Shown here one piece after another: positions 29,960 through 39,383 of a stretch of 64,000 nucleotides of DNA. The stretch lies in the NCBI GenBank assembly GCA_963742035.1, contig CAVUKH010000004.1, positions 1 to 64,000 on the forward strand, written 5' to 3'. The stretch's first letter is position 1; the number at the start of each line of letters is the position of its first letter. Made by a program: the position numbers and the translations under genes. The stretch comes from Bog-473 sp963742035 (GTDB taxonomy: Bacteria > Actinomycetota > Acidimicrobiia > Acidimicrobiales > RAAP-2). Under the pieces are notes generated by a model, which was not told the origin of the DNA, did no database searches, and saw only the letters and a list, made by a program, of their open reading frames with translations.

Positions 29960-31363
29960 TCAGAACACGACCGTTGCGGTCATTCCGGGCAAGAGACCGG
30001 ACACGACTCGATTGAGGTCGACGATGACGTCGTAGGTCACGCCACTGGTGCCCCTGTTGGGACTCAGACCCAACTGGGTGACCACGCCCGACGCCGTCAG
30101 ATTCAAAGCTGAGATGGACACGGTCGCCTGCTTTCCGACCTGCACCGATGCGACCTGCGTCTCCGGGATCTGCGCCATGATCTGCTGCTGACCACCGACG
30201 AGTTCGATCAGCGGTTCCGATCCAGACTGCGCGGAAGTCGATGCACCCTGCGAGGCGGGTTGCGACGGGAAGAGCGTGAAGCCGGACGACTGATTCGCGG
30301 GAATCGCTGCGGGGGACTGGTACATGTGAACCCCATCCGGTCCCAAGGTCTCGCCGGCCGTGCCGTACACCGCGGTGACCACGCCCGCGTTGGGAGCAAC
30401 GAGGCTGGCGGCGTTGACCTCGCTCTGCACCTGTGCCAGCTGAGACTCGGCCTGATTCAGGTTCGCCTGCGCCTGGGCCTGTGACGACGCGCTTCCAGGG
30501 GAGGACTGCAACGTCGACTGGTAGTTGGCCACGTTGAGGGCGGCCTGAGCACTGTTGACCGTTGCCTGCGCCGCGTCGATGGATCCCTGCGCTTGGGCCT
30601 CGGTCACCGGCAGCTGGGCTTGCGCCTTGCTCACCGCCCCTTGGTCCTGGTTCAGCGTGAGTTGCAGGTTCTGACAGTGGGTGAACGACGACTGTGCTGC
30701 CTGGAGCTGAGCCCCCGTCAGGCTGGAGTCGGGCACGACGGGCCCGTTGGGGCACGCCTGCGCGTACGTGGCGCTGTCCGAGGCGTCCTGTGACTGGGCC
30801 GACGTGACGGCGGATTGGGCCTCAGCCACATTGGCCTTCCCCGAAACCTCCGCCGACGTGAGCGCGGCGTTGGCGTTGCTCAGCGCGGTCTGAGCTTGCT
30901 GCACCTGGAGGGTGTCTTGCTGGAGTTGAGCCGCCGTGAGGTCCGGCGATCCTGCCTGCACCAAGACCTCACGGTCTGCCTTCACCGTGGCCTGGTCTGC
31001 CGCCAGCTGCGTCTCCAACGATGCGTCGTCCTGGGTGGCCAGGATCTGTCCCGATTTCACGCGGTCGCCCACCTTCGCCAGCACGGCCGACACCATCGCG
31101 TTGTTCGTGAAGTTCAAGTCGTAGACCTTCGACGCAGTGACGACGGCAGGGAACGATTGCGCCCCGGCCGTAACCGAATTCACCGTGAAGACCGTCGCCA
31201 GGATCGCCACGACAGCGAGCGCAAGTGCGAAGGCCATCTGCCGTCGCGTGATGTGCAATCGGCCCGGATCGCGCTCGGACAATGGGTTGCCTGATCCGGC
31301 TGCCCCGTTGGTGAGCGAGGCGTTCATGCCTCGGACCTTTTCGACCTTGGTGTCCACAGTCAT
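29960..31363 (-). CDS. HlyD/RND-type periplasmic adaptor (membrane fusion) protein
   Basis: The 467-residue product has a cytoplasmic N-terminus and one transmembrane helix (MAFALALAVVAILATVFTV, about residues 43-61). A lipoyl/barrel half-motif follows (VGDRVKSGQILATQDDASLE). A long Ala/Gln-rich coiled-coil hairpin runs to about residue 340 (QAQANLNQAESQLAQVQSEV). The second lipoyl half is NAASLVAPNAGVVTAVYGTA. Such proteins bridge an inner-membrane pump or synthase to outer partners. The start ATG overlaps the previous stop (ATGA), and the synthase gene follows 10 nt later, so the three genes are one operon. This pairs a GT2 synthase with an adaptor, as in alginate systems. Confidence 0.87.
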   Translation of the reverse strand: MTVDTKVEKVRGMNASLTNGAAGSGNPLSERDPGRLHITRRQMAFALALAVVAILATVFTVNSVTAGAQSFPAVVTASKVYDLNFTNNAMVSAVLAKVGDRVKSGQILATQDDASLETQLAADQATVKADREVLVQAGSPDLTAAQLQQDTLQVQQAQTALSNANAALTSAEVSGKANVAEAQSAVTSAQSQDASDSATYAQACPNGPVVPDSSLTGAQLQAAQSSFTHCQNLQLTLNQDQGAVSKAQAQLPVTEAQAQGSIDAAQATVNSAQAALNVANYQSTLQSSPGSASSQAQAQANLNQAESQLAQVQSEVNAASLVAPNAGVVTAVYGTAGETLGPDGVHMYQSPAAIPANQSSGFTLFPSQPASQGASTSAQSGSEPLIELVGGQQQIMAQIPETQVASVQVGKQATVSISALNLTASGVVTQLGLSPNRGTSGVTYDVIVDLNRVVSGLLPGMTATVVF

Positions 31364-34300
31364 GGCTGGTGCACTGGCTCCTCTGGCTTCGATGGTCCGG
31401 TCTTTCGATCGGGTGGGGCATTTCCGGCCAGAGCGGGCACGACTCGCCTGGCCCTTCTCCGGTCCTGCGTCCACGTCGACACCATGTAGGTCACGAGGAG
31501 CAGGAGGATGGCGCCGCCGACGGGGACGAGAACCGCGGTGGCGCCGGCACCACCGCGCAGAAGACTCTTGGTCCATTCGATCGGATCGAGGTTCGACCCG
31601 CTCCCGTGATTGGACGTGGCGAAGTCAGGGAGACTCAGCGTCAACGGGAACGCAAAGAGCGCCCCGTCGCTCCGAGCACCACCCGTTGACGGCACTCCGC
31701 CGAAGTCGGGGAGACCCAGAAACGTGAGGAACGCAAACTGCGGGAGGGGCGAACCCGGGACCGGGGCCGCACCGGCAGTCGAATCGGAGCCAGAGGGAGT
31801 GGTGGCCGAGGGGCCAAATGAGATCCTGCTGACGGTGGTCGCCGCGGACCCTTGTACCTCGGCGTCGCCGCTGTAGACCGCCGATATCTGGTTGGTTCCC
31901 ACTGGAAGAAGGGTCGTGGAGCACGACGTCACGCTGGCGAGCGGGATGGACTGACATTCCGCCAATGGAGCCCCGTTGACCTCGAAGCTCACAGATCCCC
32001 CGAAGTCGGAATTCGACACTTCGGCATTGAGCCGAACGCGGTGTCCCACGACCGTTGAAACAGGCGACACCGTGGCCGCGACAGCCGAGGTCAACCGAGC
32101 AGGTTGGAACATCGCGTTGGCGGACAGACTCTGGAACGACTGCCAGCCCGCCGCGTTCAACGGATACGTGTTATTCCCGTCGTTGCCCGGCGCATCGAAG
32201 TACAGCACTGCTTTGATCAGCGGGAAGGCTCCAGATTGCGACACTGCGTCTTCCACCTGCTGCAGATAGCTCGCTTGCCCTCCGGCAAACGCCGCCGTCT
32301 CGGAAACCATCAGCGGTTTGCCAAAGGTCGCGAAGTCCGAATACCAAGAGCTGAATCGATCGACGAAGGCCGTTGGGGGTGGATCCGCCGTCCTCGCGTA
32401 CCCGTCTGCAGCGATCCAGTCGACGTAGGCCGATCCCGGGTAGTACTGATAGAGGTCCTGATCAGCCCCCGCCGTCGCGATGGCGAAGACGAAGGCGACG
32501 TTCGATGCCCCGGCGGCGGCGAACAGGTCGTGGATGTGGCGGAAGGCGGCCGCGTAACCAGCGGGACCCAGGCCGCCGATGCAGTTCGCATAATCCGCTG
32601 AGCCGGGAAAGTTCGGCTCGTAGTACCACCGGAGGAAGACCGGTGCCTTCACGGCAGCCAGTTCCTGGGCTTCGGCGGTTATGAGGGCGTCGTCGGTCCC
32701 CGCAATGATGTTTGCATCCGTATCGCCGCAGGCCCAGTCGATCATCGGGATCGACCCGTCCGCCACGACTTGCTCGACCTGCCGGGTTGGTGCCGGGTTC
32801 TTCCATGTCTGATAGATGTGGACAATGGAGAGCGAACGCGCCAGCCCGGCATTGAAGATGGGGAGGCCGGTGAGTTCCTCCTGGACCGCAGCGGGGAGAG
32901 GGAGAACGCTATGGGTGACCTCGGGCCTCACCCATGCACCGAGATAGACCCCACCAGGGCCCGGTACGGCCGGCGGTCCGACCGGAGGCGGGTTCGCCGT
33001 CACAGCGAGATCGAGCGGCTGCGAAACCGATCCGCTCGCCGCCGCATCCCCGCTGTAATCGACGACGATCTGGTTCCCCCCGAGGGAGAGCGTGGAGGTA
33101 TCACAGCTTCCGGCGACGTCGAGTGGCACAGCCCCGCAGCCGGGAATGACCGACCCGTTGTCGAGGAAGGTGAGATCGCCGCCAGGATCCGGTGCGGCGA
33201 CCTGGGCCGTGAGGTGCGCCGTCTGGCCCTGGGCCACCGTGCTCTCCGACGAGGTGACGACCGTCGTTGTCGGTGCTCGTGCAGGCTGGAATGAGGGCAG
33301 ATCGCTCAGCGCGGCGAACCGCTGTGCGCCGACGCTCTGCGGCTGCAGTTCGTAGCTTCGATCAGAGGCGACGTCGGGCGCGTCGAAGTAGAGCACCGCC
33401 CTGATCTGCGGGTACTTCGAGGGCACGGTGGACAGCTGGTCGATGTACTGCGCCTGCAGGCTGGGAATGGCCGCGGTTTGGGAGATCATGAGCGGCTTGT
33501 CGGCCGAGAACTCCGCGTACCACGCACCGAAGTCGCTGGCGACGGTCGCCGTGAGGCTCGAGCTGGCGTAGCCGTCGGCCCCGATCCAGTCCACGTCGCC
33601 CGGGCCCGGATAGTAGGAGCCCCATGACGGGTCACCATGAGGCGTCGTGGTGTCGACGGACCAGACGGACGTCACGTTGGCTACGCCCGCTGTCGCCAAT
33701 TTGTCGTAGATGTAGTGATAGGCCGCGACGTACCCGGCGGCACCCCCGCCCCCCAGACACGCCTTGCTCGCTGCCGTGTTCACGTTCGGATCCGGAAACC
33801 AGCGCAGGAACACCGGCAACCCGAACTGGGCCAGCGTCGTGGCGACCTGGCTGATTTCGCCGTCGTCGAGACCGGCGGTCACATTGGCATCGGTGTCGCC
33901 GCAATTCCACGTGATCATCGGTGTTCCGCCTGTTGCGACCACCCGGTCGAGCTCCGTCACCGTGAGGGAATCTCCCCAGTCCAGAAACACGGGAACGATC
34001 GAGAGCGGGCGTCCGAGTGTCTCCTGCACCGCCGGCAGCGCCGCGAGCTCGCTCGACAGGCTGGCGATGCCGCCCGTCGGGTTCTTCACGCGCAGTGAGC
34101 TCCCCGAGGGATCGACGAACGAACCGAGATACGCCGACCCCGTGGCCGGCGCGGGGACTCCCGAGGCATTTGGCGACGTTCCGTCGTTCGTGACGGAGGC
34201 AGACGGACCGGAAGAGGTCGTGGTCGGGGTCGAGGTCGTGGCGCCTCCCGAGCTCTGCGTTGACAGCTTCGGCGCGCTGGGTGGCGTCACGGTGACGGTC

Positions 34301-35688
34301 AGCGGCACGGAGGTCGACGGCGAGAACGCCGCGTCTCCCCCGTAGAGGGCCACGAAGCTTTGAGCGCCGGCACCCGCCGCTGCCGTCTGGCAACTCGCCG
34401 GCGCCGTGATAGGGATGAAGACGCAGCCCTTTATGGCCTCGCCGTTGTCGACGAAGCTCACACTCCCGCTGTTGTCTGATGCGTTGACCGAGGCGTGCAG
34501 CGTCAGCGTCGTCCCGACAGGGACCGACGATTGGGGTGTGGAAATGGTCGTCGTGCTGAGTGACCGATTGGGTGTGAACGCCGGGGCGGCCGCCAATTGC
34601 CGGAACGATGCCGCACCCGCCGGGTCCAGTTGGTATTGGTCGGCGCTGGACGACTCCGGCGCGTCGAAGTAGACCAACGCCTTGACCTGCGGAAACTGAC
34701 TCGGCAAATCGGACGAGATCTGGCCGAGGTAGGCGGGCTGCGATCCCGAATCCGCCCCGGTCGACGACACCATCATGGGCTTGCCCGCCGGGGAGAACGC
34801 CGAGTACCACGACCCGAACTCGCTGGCGAACGCGGTGGGCTGCGACTCGTCACGCGGCCGCGTGCCGCCATCGGCGGCGATCCAGTCCACGGCGCTTCCA
34901 CCCGGGTAGTAGGCCGCCGCGCCCGGGCCGCCGCCGCCGCCGAATGCGCCGACCGACCACACGAAGGCCACATTCGTCGCGCCGGCTGCCTCGAACAGGT
35001 TGTGGATGTGCTGGAACGCCGCGATGTACCCGGGAGCTCCCGTCGCCCCGAGGCACGCCGCCACGGCCGGTTGGCCCGGTTGGTTGGGATCGGGGAACCA
35101 ACGGAGGAGGACGGGGATATCGGTTGCCGCCAGGCCCTTCGCCTCCGCGCTCACCACTGCGTCGTCCAACCCGGCCACGACATTCGCGTCGGTGTCCCCG
35201 CAATCCCAGGTGACCATGGGGACGGCGCCGGTCGCGGCGACGCTGTCGAGGCCGGCCACGTCGACGGGCTGGGCCCAATCCTGGAAGGTCGACAGGATCG
35301 CCGGCGAACGACCTTCCTGCTCGTCGAACGCGGGCAACGCCGAAAGCTCCGCTTGGAGGCTTCCGGTGCCACCGGTCGGATCCGCTGCGCTCAACGCCGC
35401 CCCGGTGGGATCGACGAATGCGCCGAGGTAGGCCGTCCCGGCGCCCGGGACGGTGGGTTCTCCCGCCATCGCCGTCGGGCCAACGGAGTTGGCCGAGACC
35501 GCCTTGGACCCAGCCCCGAACAGCCCGAACGCTGTCACCGCCGCCAGGGCCACTGTCAAAGCGAGCAGTACGGGTCCGCTCCGCATTCGGCGCGACCCCG
35601 GCTGTCGAGCCAGGCGCGTGGCCGCATGACGGCCCTTTGGTTGCCCGAAGTGGATCCGGCGCCGGTCGGCGGCGTGCGCAGCCCTCAT
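31360..35688 (-). CDS. Large membrane-anchored protein with three GH26-like domains and Ig-like repeats
   Basis: The 1442-residue protein has an N-terminal hydrophobic segment (about residues 39-57) and a C-terminal transmembrane helix (about 1382-1403) with a basic tail. Between them one unit occurs three times: a GH26-like TIM-barrel (about 85-372, 518-803 and 912-1198) followed by an Ig-like domain (about 375-468, 805-897 and 1200-1290). Shared blocks are AYLGAFVDP/VYLGAWVRP, WDCGDTDAN/WACGDTDAN, VFLRWF(P/Y) and KALVYFDAP. The presumed acid/base is Asp200, Asp633 and Glu1024, and the presumed nucleophile Ser309, Gln737 and Glu1130. Only the third barrel keeps both glutamates. An ATG at residue 35 (35586) is an alternative start. 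It heads the operon with HlyD and GT2 genes. Confidence 0.82.
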   Translation of the reverse strand: MRAAHAADRRRIHFGQPKGRHAATRLARQPGSRRMRSGPVLLALTVALAAVTAFGLFGAGSKAVSANSVGPTAMAGEPTVPGAGTAYLGAFVDPTGAALSAADPTGGTGSLQAELSALPAFDEQEGRSPAILSTFQDWAQPVDVAGLDSVAATGAVPMVTWDCGDTDANVVAGLDDAVVSAEAKGLAATDIPVLLRWFPDPNQPGQPAVAACLGATGAPGYIAAFQHIHNLFEAAGATNVAFVWSVGAFGGGGGPGAAAYYPGGSAVDWIAADGGTRPRDESQPTAFASEFGSWYSAFSPAGKPMMVSSTGADSGSQPAYLGQISSDLPSQFPQVKALVYFDAPESSSADQYQLDPAGAASFRQLAAAPAFTPNRSLSTTTISTPQSSVPVGTTLTLHASVNASDNSGSVSFVDNGEAIKGCVFIPITAPASCQTAAAGAGAQSFVALYGGDAAFSPSTSVPLTVTVTPPSAPKLSTQSSGGATTSTPTTTSSGPSASVTNDGTSPNASGVPAPATGSAYLGSFVDPSGSSLRVKNPTGGIASLSSELAALPAVQETLGRPLSIVPVFLDWGDSLTVTELDRVVATGGTPMITWNCGDTDANVTAGLDDGEISQVATTLAQFGLPVFLRWFPDPNVNTAASKACLGGGGAAGYVAAYHYIYDKLATAGVANVTSVWSVDTTTPHGDPSWGSYYPGPGDVDWIGADGYASSSLTATVASDFGAWYAEFSADKPLMISQTAAIPSLQAQYIDQLSTVPSKYPQIRAVLYFDAPDVASDRSYELQPQSVGAQRFAALSDLPSFQPARAPTTTVVTSSESTVAQGQTAHLTAQVAAPDPGGDLTFLDNGSVIPGCGAVPLDVAGSCDTSTLSLGGNQIVVDYSGDAAASGSVSQPLDLAVTANPPPVGPPAVPGPGGVYLGAWVRPEVTHSVLPLPAAVQEELTGLPIFNAGLARSLSIVHIYQTWKNPAPTRQVEQVVADGSIPMIDWACGDTDANIIAGTDDALITAEAQELAAVKAPVFLRWYYEPNFPGSADYANCIGGLGPAGYAAAFRHIHDLFAAAGASNVAFVFAIATAGADQDLYQYYPGSAYVDWIAADGYARTADPPPTAFVDRFSSWYSDFATFGKPLMVSETAAFAGGQASYLQQVEDAVSQSGAFPLIKAVLYFDAPGNDGNNTYPLNAAGWQSFQSLSANAMFQPARLTSAVAATVSPVSTVVGHRVRLNAEVSNSDFGGSVSFEVNGAPLAECQSIPLASVTSCSTTLLPVGTNQISAVYSGDAEVQGSAATTVSRISFGPSATTPSGSDSTAGAAPVPGSPLPQFAFLTFLGLPDFGGVPSTGGARSDGALFAFPLTLSLPDFATSNHGSGSNLDPIEWTKSLLRGGAGATAVLVPVGGAILLLLVTYMVSTWTQDRRRARRVVPALAGNAPPDRKTGPSKPEEPVHQP

Positions 35689-35864
35689 GCCTCGTGCGAC
35701 CGACGATTCCCCCGCACGACACCCGGTGCAAGGGCCATGACGGCGTCCACGGCCAAGGCACGCCCCGGCTCAGGTGGTGCGGCAGCCACAGGGAGGTCAC
35801 GGATACCAGGCAAGGAGGGGGACCGTCGTGTGGCTACCGGGAGGGGTACCCCGGTGGACATGAC

Positions 35865-35880
35865 TGTGACTTTAGTCACA
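35865..35880. promoter_or_regulatory. CRP/GlxR-type palindrome
   Basis: TGTGACTTTAGTCACA is a perfect 16-bp inverted repeat (7-bp arms around TT) and fits the TGTGA-N6-TCACA consensus of CRP/FNR-family regulators exactly. It lies 177 nt upstream of the GH26-like gene start, at the edge of an AT-rich region. Control of the polysaccharide operon by a cAMP-receptor-type protein is inferred. Confidence 0.65.
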
Positions 35881-36251
35881 TTTAGGGTGCAAAATCATTG
35901 CCTATTTGGACAATGAGGTCGCAATTCAACCCACAAAAGGACCAGAACCTCTGAGGCCTCTATTTACTCTAGTTTTCCTATAATTTTAGTAGTATTTCAC
36001 GTCCAGATTCCCGGATCCCTCCGTATTCCCCGCGCGATTCAGCTCCGAAAACAGGTGTGAGGCACCGGAAACGACGGCTGTTCCCCGGTCCGGGTTCAGA
36101 GCGACCCAGGGAAATGGAGCGCCCATTTCCCTCTTAGCCACTATGGAGGAGCTCCCGGCAACGCTACGGCGGACTCTCGCATCAGAGTGAAATGACGATT
36201 TCGTGAACGGGCTGCAATCCGACCGGCTCTCGGTCGAGATAGACGGCGCCG
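35881..36251. other. AT-rich non-coding region between cysNC copy 1 and the polysaccharide operon
   Basis: This 371-nt stretch has no convincing gene. Its first 115 nt are conspicuously AT-rich for this genome (for example 35960-35998), which suits a promoter for the minus-strand operon to the left. Several TATA-like -10 candidates exist on the minus strand, but none has an obvious -35 partner. A 110-codon open frame here has no recognisable protein character. Confidence 0.5.
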
Positions 36252-38114
36252 CTAGGGCTGATTCATCTCGCTCAGAAGGCCGACTACTTGCAGAGCCTGG
36301 TCGAAGATCTCCCCACATTCGGGAGTCAATTCGAGGTCCGGATACTTCGGGACCTCGTACTGGGCGCCGATACCCGTGAAGTCCGGAAGGCGTCCGGCGC
36401 GCGCCTTGGCGTAGAGGCCCTTGGGGTCCCGCTCCTCACAGATTTCGAGCGGTGTGTTGACGTAGACCTCGAAGAAGGTCATCCCCGTGTCGGCGTGGAC
36501 CTCGCGCAGCTTGCGACGCTCTTCGGCGCACGGGCTGATGAGGGAGAGGAGTGCGACCGTCCCGTCCTCGGCCAAGAGACGTGCCACTTCCCCGGCGCGC
36601 CGGAGGTTCTCGGCACGGTCTTCGGGCGAGAATCCGAGGTCACTACAGAGATTGTGACGAAGGTTGTCGCCGTCGACCATGAAGGCCGGCTGGCCCCGCT
36701 TCACCAGGATCTCCTCCACCGCAGAGGCCAGCGTCGACTTCCCCGAACCGGACAAGCCGGTGAAGAGAACCGTGGCCCCACGCACCCCGAGGTGGCGGTA
36801 GCGCTCTTCGGCCGTGAGCTTGCCGGTGTGGCGTACCACGTTGGGACTGGGCGCGTGTTGCGCTGCGAACTTCACCGTCCCGGCACCCACGGTCAGGTTG
36901 GTGTGCGGGTTGATCAGGATGAAGCTGCCCGTCGCCCGGTTGAGCTGGTAGTCGTCGATCGCCAATGCCTCGGTCGTATGCAGCCGGATGCGGCCGATGT
37001 CGTTGAGGGCGAGCTCCGTGGCGGACTCGTCCCGGCGCAAGCCGTTGATGTCCATCTTGTAATGCAATGCCTCAACGGTGGCTCGGACCAGCTTCGTCGT
37101 GTGTTTGAGCAGGAGCGGGGTGCCCGCCGTGAGCGCGTGCTGGCCATCCATCCAGCTCACCGTGGCCTCGATCTCCTGCGTCATGCTGGGCTGGTTGTTG
37201 GGGCGGCAGATCATGTCGCCCCGGGCCACGCCCACCGGGTCGGCCAGGGTCATGGTGACGGCCATGGGAGGGAAGGCCTCCGCGACGGGACCGTCCGCCG
37301 TCTCGATCGTCCGAATACTGGTGGCCGTCCCTGAGGGCATGATCACCACCGGGTCCCCCTGACGGAAGACCCCGCTGGCGACGGTCCCGGCATAGCCCCG
37401 GAAGTCGACACCCGTTGATCCATGTGACCTGATGACGTACTGCACCGGGAACCTTGGATCGATGAAATTCTCGTCGCTGGCGATGTACACGGTCTCGAGG
37501 TGGTTGAGAAGCGGTCTGCCCCGGTACCACCAGGCGTTGTCCGAAGGGTTGACGACGTTGTCACCGTGCAGCGCTGATATGGGGATGAACACGATGTCTC
37601 GGACATCGAGGCGGGTGGCGAACGCCATGAACTCCTCCTGAATCTCTTCGAACCGGTCACGGTCCCAGTCGACGAGATCCATCTTGTTGACGCAGACGAC
37701 CATGTGGGGGATGCCGAGCAGGTTTGAGAGGAAGGCATGGCGACGACTCTGCTCGACAATCCCGTTACGGGCATCGATGAGGATCATGGCCAAATGCGCG
37801 TTCGAAGCTCCGGTGACCATGTTGCGCGTGTACTCGGAGTGACCGGGCGTATCGGCGATGATGAACTTCCGCTTGGGCGTCGAGAAGTACCGGTACGCCA
37901 CGTCAATGGTGATGCCCTGTTCGCGTTCGGCTCTCAGCCCGTCGGTGAGGAGCGACAGATCCGTCTCCGTGTTGCCCCGCCGGACGCTGGTGCGCCTGAT
38001 GGAGTCGAGCTGGTCCTCGTAAATCGCCTTCGAGTCGTACAGGAGGCGACCGATCAGGGTTGACTTGCCGTCGTCCACCGAACCGGCCGTGGCCAGACGT
38101 AGCAGTTCCGTCAT
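36252..38114 (-). CDS. cysNC: Bifunctional sulfate adenylyltransferase subunit 1 / APS kinase, copy 1
   Basis: The N-terminal CysN domain is an EF-Tu-like GTPase that drives ATP sulfurylase. Its motifs are GSVDDGKSTLIGRLLYD, ADTPGHSEYTRN and VCVNKMDLVDWD. The C-terminal CysC domain (from about residue 440) phosphorylates APS to PAPS, with P-loop LFTGLSGSGKSTLAS, FMVDGDNLRHNLCSDLGF and the LISPCAEERR segment, whose Ser is the position phosphorylated in E. coli CysC. The length of 620 residues is identical to that of copy 2. The start overlaps the cysD stop by 1 nt (TAATG), so the two are coupled. It is clearly a paralogue of 39555-41417, roughly three-quarters identical by eye in the N-terminal part. 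Confidence 0.95.
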   Translation of the reverse strand: MTELLRLATAGSVDDGKSTLIGRLLYDSKAIYEDQLDSIRRTSVRRGNTETDLSLLTDGLRAEREQGITIDVAYRYFSTPKRKFIIADTPGHSEYTRNMVTGASNAHLAMILIDARNGIVEQSRRHAFLSNLLGIPHMVVCVNKMDLVDWDRDRFEEIQEEFMAFATRLDVRDIVFIPISALHGDNVVNPSDNAWWYRGRPLLNHLETVYIASDENFIDPRFPVQYVIRSHGSTGVDFRGYAGTVASGVFRQGDPVVIMPSGTATSIRTIETADGPVAEAFPPMAVTMTLADPVGVARGDMICRPNNQPSMTQEIEATVSWMDGQHALTAGTPLLLKHTTKLVRATVEALHYKMDINGLRRDESATELALNDIGRIRLHTTEALAIDDYQLNRATGSFILINPHTNLTVGAGTVKFAAQHAPSPNVVRHTGKLTAEERYRHLGVRGATVLFTGLSGSGKSTLASAVEEILVKRGQPAFMVDGDNLRHNLCSDLGFSPEDRAENLRRAGEVARLLAEDGTVALLSLISPCAEERRKLREVHADTGMTFFEVYVNTPLEICEERDPKGLYAKARAGRLPDFTGIGAQYEVPKYPDLELTPECGEIFDQALQVVGLLSEMNQP

Positions 38115-39103
38115 TAGAAGTACCCCTCCCGCTTACGGTCTTCCATGCCACTGTCCGAGATCCGGTCGTCGGCCCGGGTGGCGCCACGTTCGGTCAGTCT
38201 CGTGACGGCCACCTCTTCGATGATGTCCTCTACCGTGCGGGCCGGCGACTCGACGCAGCCGGTGCAGTCGGCGTCCCCGACCGTGCGGAACCGGACGCGT
38301 GCCTCGAATTGCTCGGCTCCCTCATCGGGCTCGAGGTGGTCGTTGACCGACATGAGCATGCCGTCCCGCACGAACACCGTACGGAGGTGGGAGAAGTAGA
38401 TGGAGGGCACCTCAATGCCCTCGTCGGCGATGTACTGCCACACATCGAGCTCGGTCCAATTGGACAACGGAAAGACGCGGATGTGCTCGCCTTTGTGGTG
38501 GCGTCCGTTGAACAGGTTCCAGAGCTCCGGGCGCTGGTTCTTCGGGTCCCATTGCCCGTACTGGTCGCGAAAGCTGTAGATCCGCTCCTTGGCCCGGGCC
38601 TTCTCCTCGTCGCGACGAGCCCCTCCGAAGAGGGCGTCGAACTCGTGTTCGCGGATCGTCCGCAGCAGCGTCGGTGTCTGGAGCTTGTTGCGGGTCGCTC
38701 GTGCACCCACCTCCTCGGAGATGCGCCCGGCGTCGATGTCGTCCTGAACGTGACCGATCACCAACCGAAGCCCGAGGCCTGCGACTGTGCGGTCGCGGAA
38801 GTCGAGAACTTCGGGGAAGTTTCGCCCGGTGTCGATGTGCAACACCGGAAATGGAGGCGGGGACGGAAAGAACGCCTTGCGCGCCAGGTGCAACATGACG
38901 ATCGAGTCCTTCCCGCCCGAGAACAACAAGGCGGGGCGCTCGAACTCCGCCGCCACCTCGCGCAAGATGTAGATCGATTGGGCCTCCAGTGCGCCGAGGT
39001 GGCTGAGCTTGTAGGCGCCGGTGACGTCCGGTTCACCGTCGGTGCCCGGCTCACCTGCGGCGAGCCGGGTGTCCTGCGAATGTGCTGCCATGAATCGAGC
39101 CAT
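38114..39103 (-). CDS. cysD: Sulfate adenylyltransferase subunit 2, copy 1
   Basis: CysD is the ATP-pyrophosphatase subunit that adenylates sulfate to APS together with CysN. The PP-loop is LLFSGGKDSIVMLHLA. Other family blocks are LHIDTGRNFPEVLDFRD, FGGARRDEEKARAKERI, FPLSNWTELDVWQYI and TVGDADCTGC, with the usual C-terminus GMEDRKREGYF. The chosen ATG (39103) gives 329 residues. An ATG 4 codons further in (39091) is equally possible. Upstream lies a 451-nt gap containing a pentanucleotide repeat. Copy 2 lies directly behind that gap. Confidence 0.95.
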   Translation of the reverse strand: MARFMAAHSQDTRLAAGEPGTDGEPDVTGAYKLSHLGALEAQSIYILREVAAEFERPALLFSGGKDSIVMLHLARKAFFPSPPPFPVLHIDTGRNFPEVLDFRDRTVAGLGLRLVIGHVQDDIDAGRISEEVGARATRNKLQTPTLLRTIREHEFDALFGGARRDEEKARAKERIYSFRDQYGQWDPKNQRPELWNLFNGRHHKGEHIRVFPLSNWTELDVWQYIADEGIEVPSIYFSHLRTVFVRDGMLMSVNDHLEPDEGAEQFEARVRFRTVGDADCTGCVESPARTVEDIIEEVAVTRLTERGATRADDRISDSGMEDRKREGYF

Positions 39104-39383
39104 CGACGCGCGCCTCCGACAAGTGCTTTGACAACTCCGAGACAACAGAGCCCTCGAGGCTCGCAGCATCACCCACGGCCCTCTTCCCGGCTGCATGCTA
39201 AGACCTCACGACAGAGAAGGAAAGCGCTTACACCGTTCGTGCGAAGAGTTGGGCGCGAATTCATTTAGCCGAAATGGTTCTGCGCGCGTCGAAGACCACA
39301 TCACCCGCCGACGCGCGCGATCAAGCAAACGATCGGACGATTGCCATGTCTCTCGGGCGCGGGCCATGTTGTCCCTCGGGCAA

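Noticed and set aside
35689..35864. A riboswitch (c-di-AMP or c-di-GMP type) ahead of the GH26-like gene
   Set aside because: The leader has GC-rich stems such as GGGGTACCCC, but I could not find the conserved core of either class.
35986..36318. A 110-codon minus-strand frame in the AT-rich gap
   Set aside because: It runs out of the end of cysNC, has no recognisable composition or Shine-Dalgarno sequence, and looks like chance.
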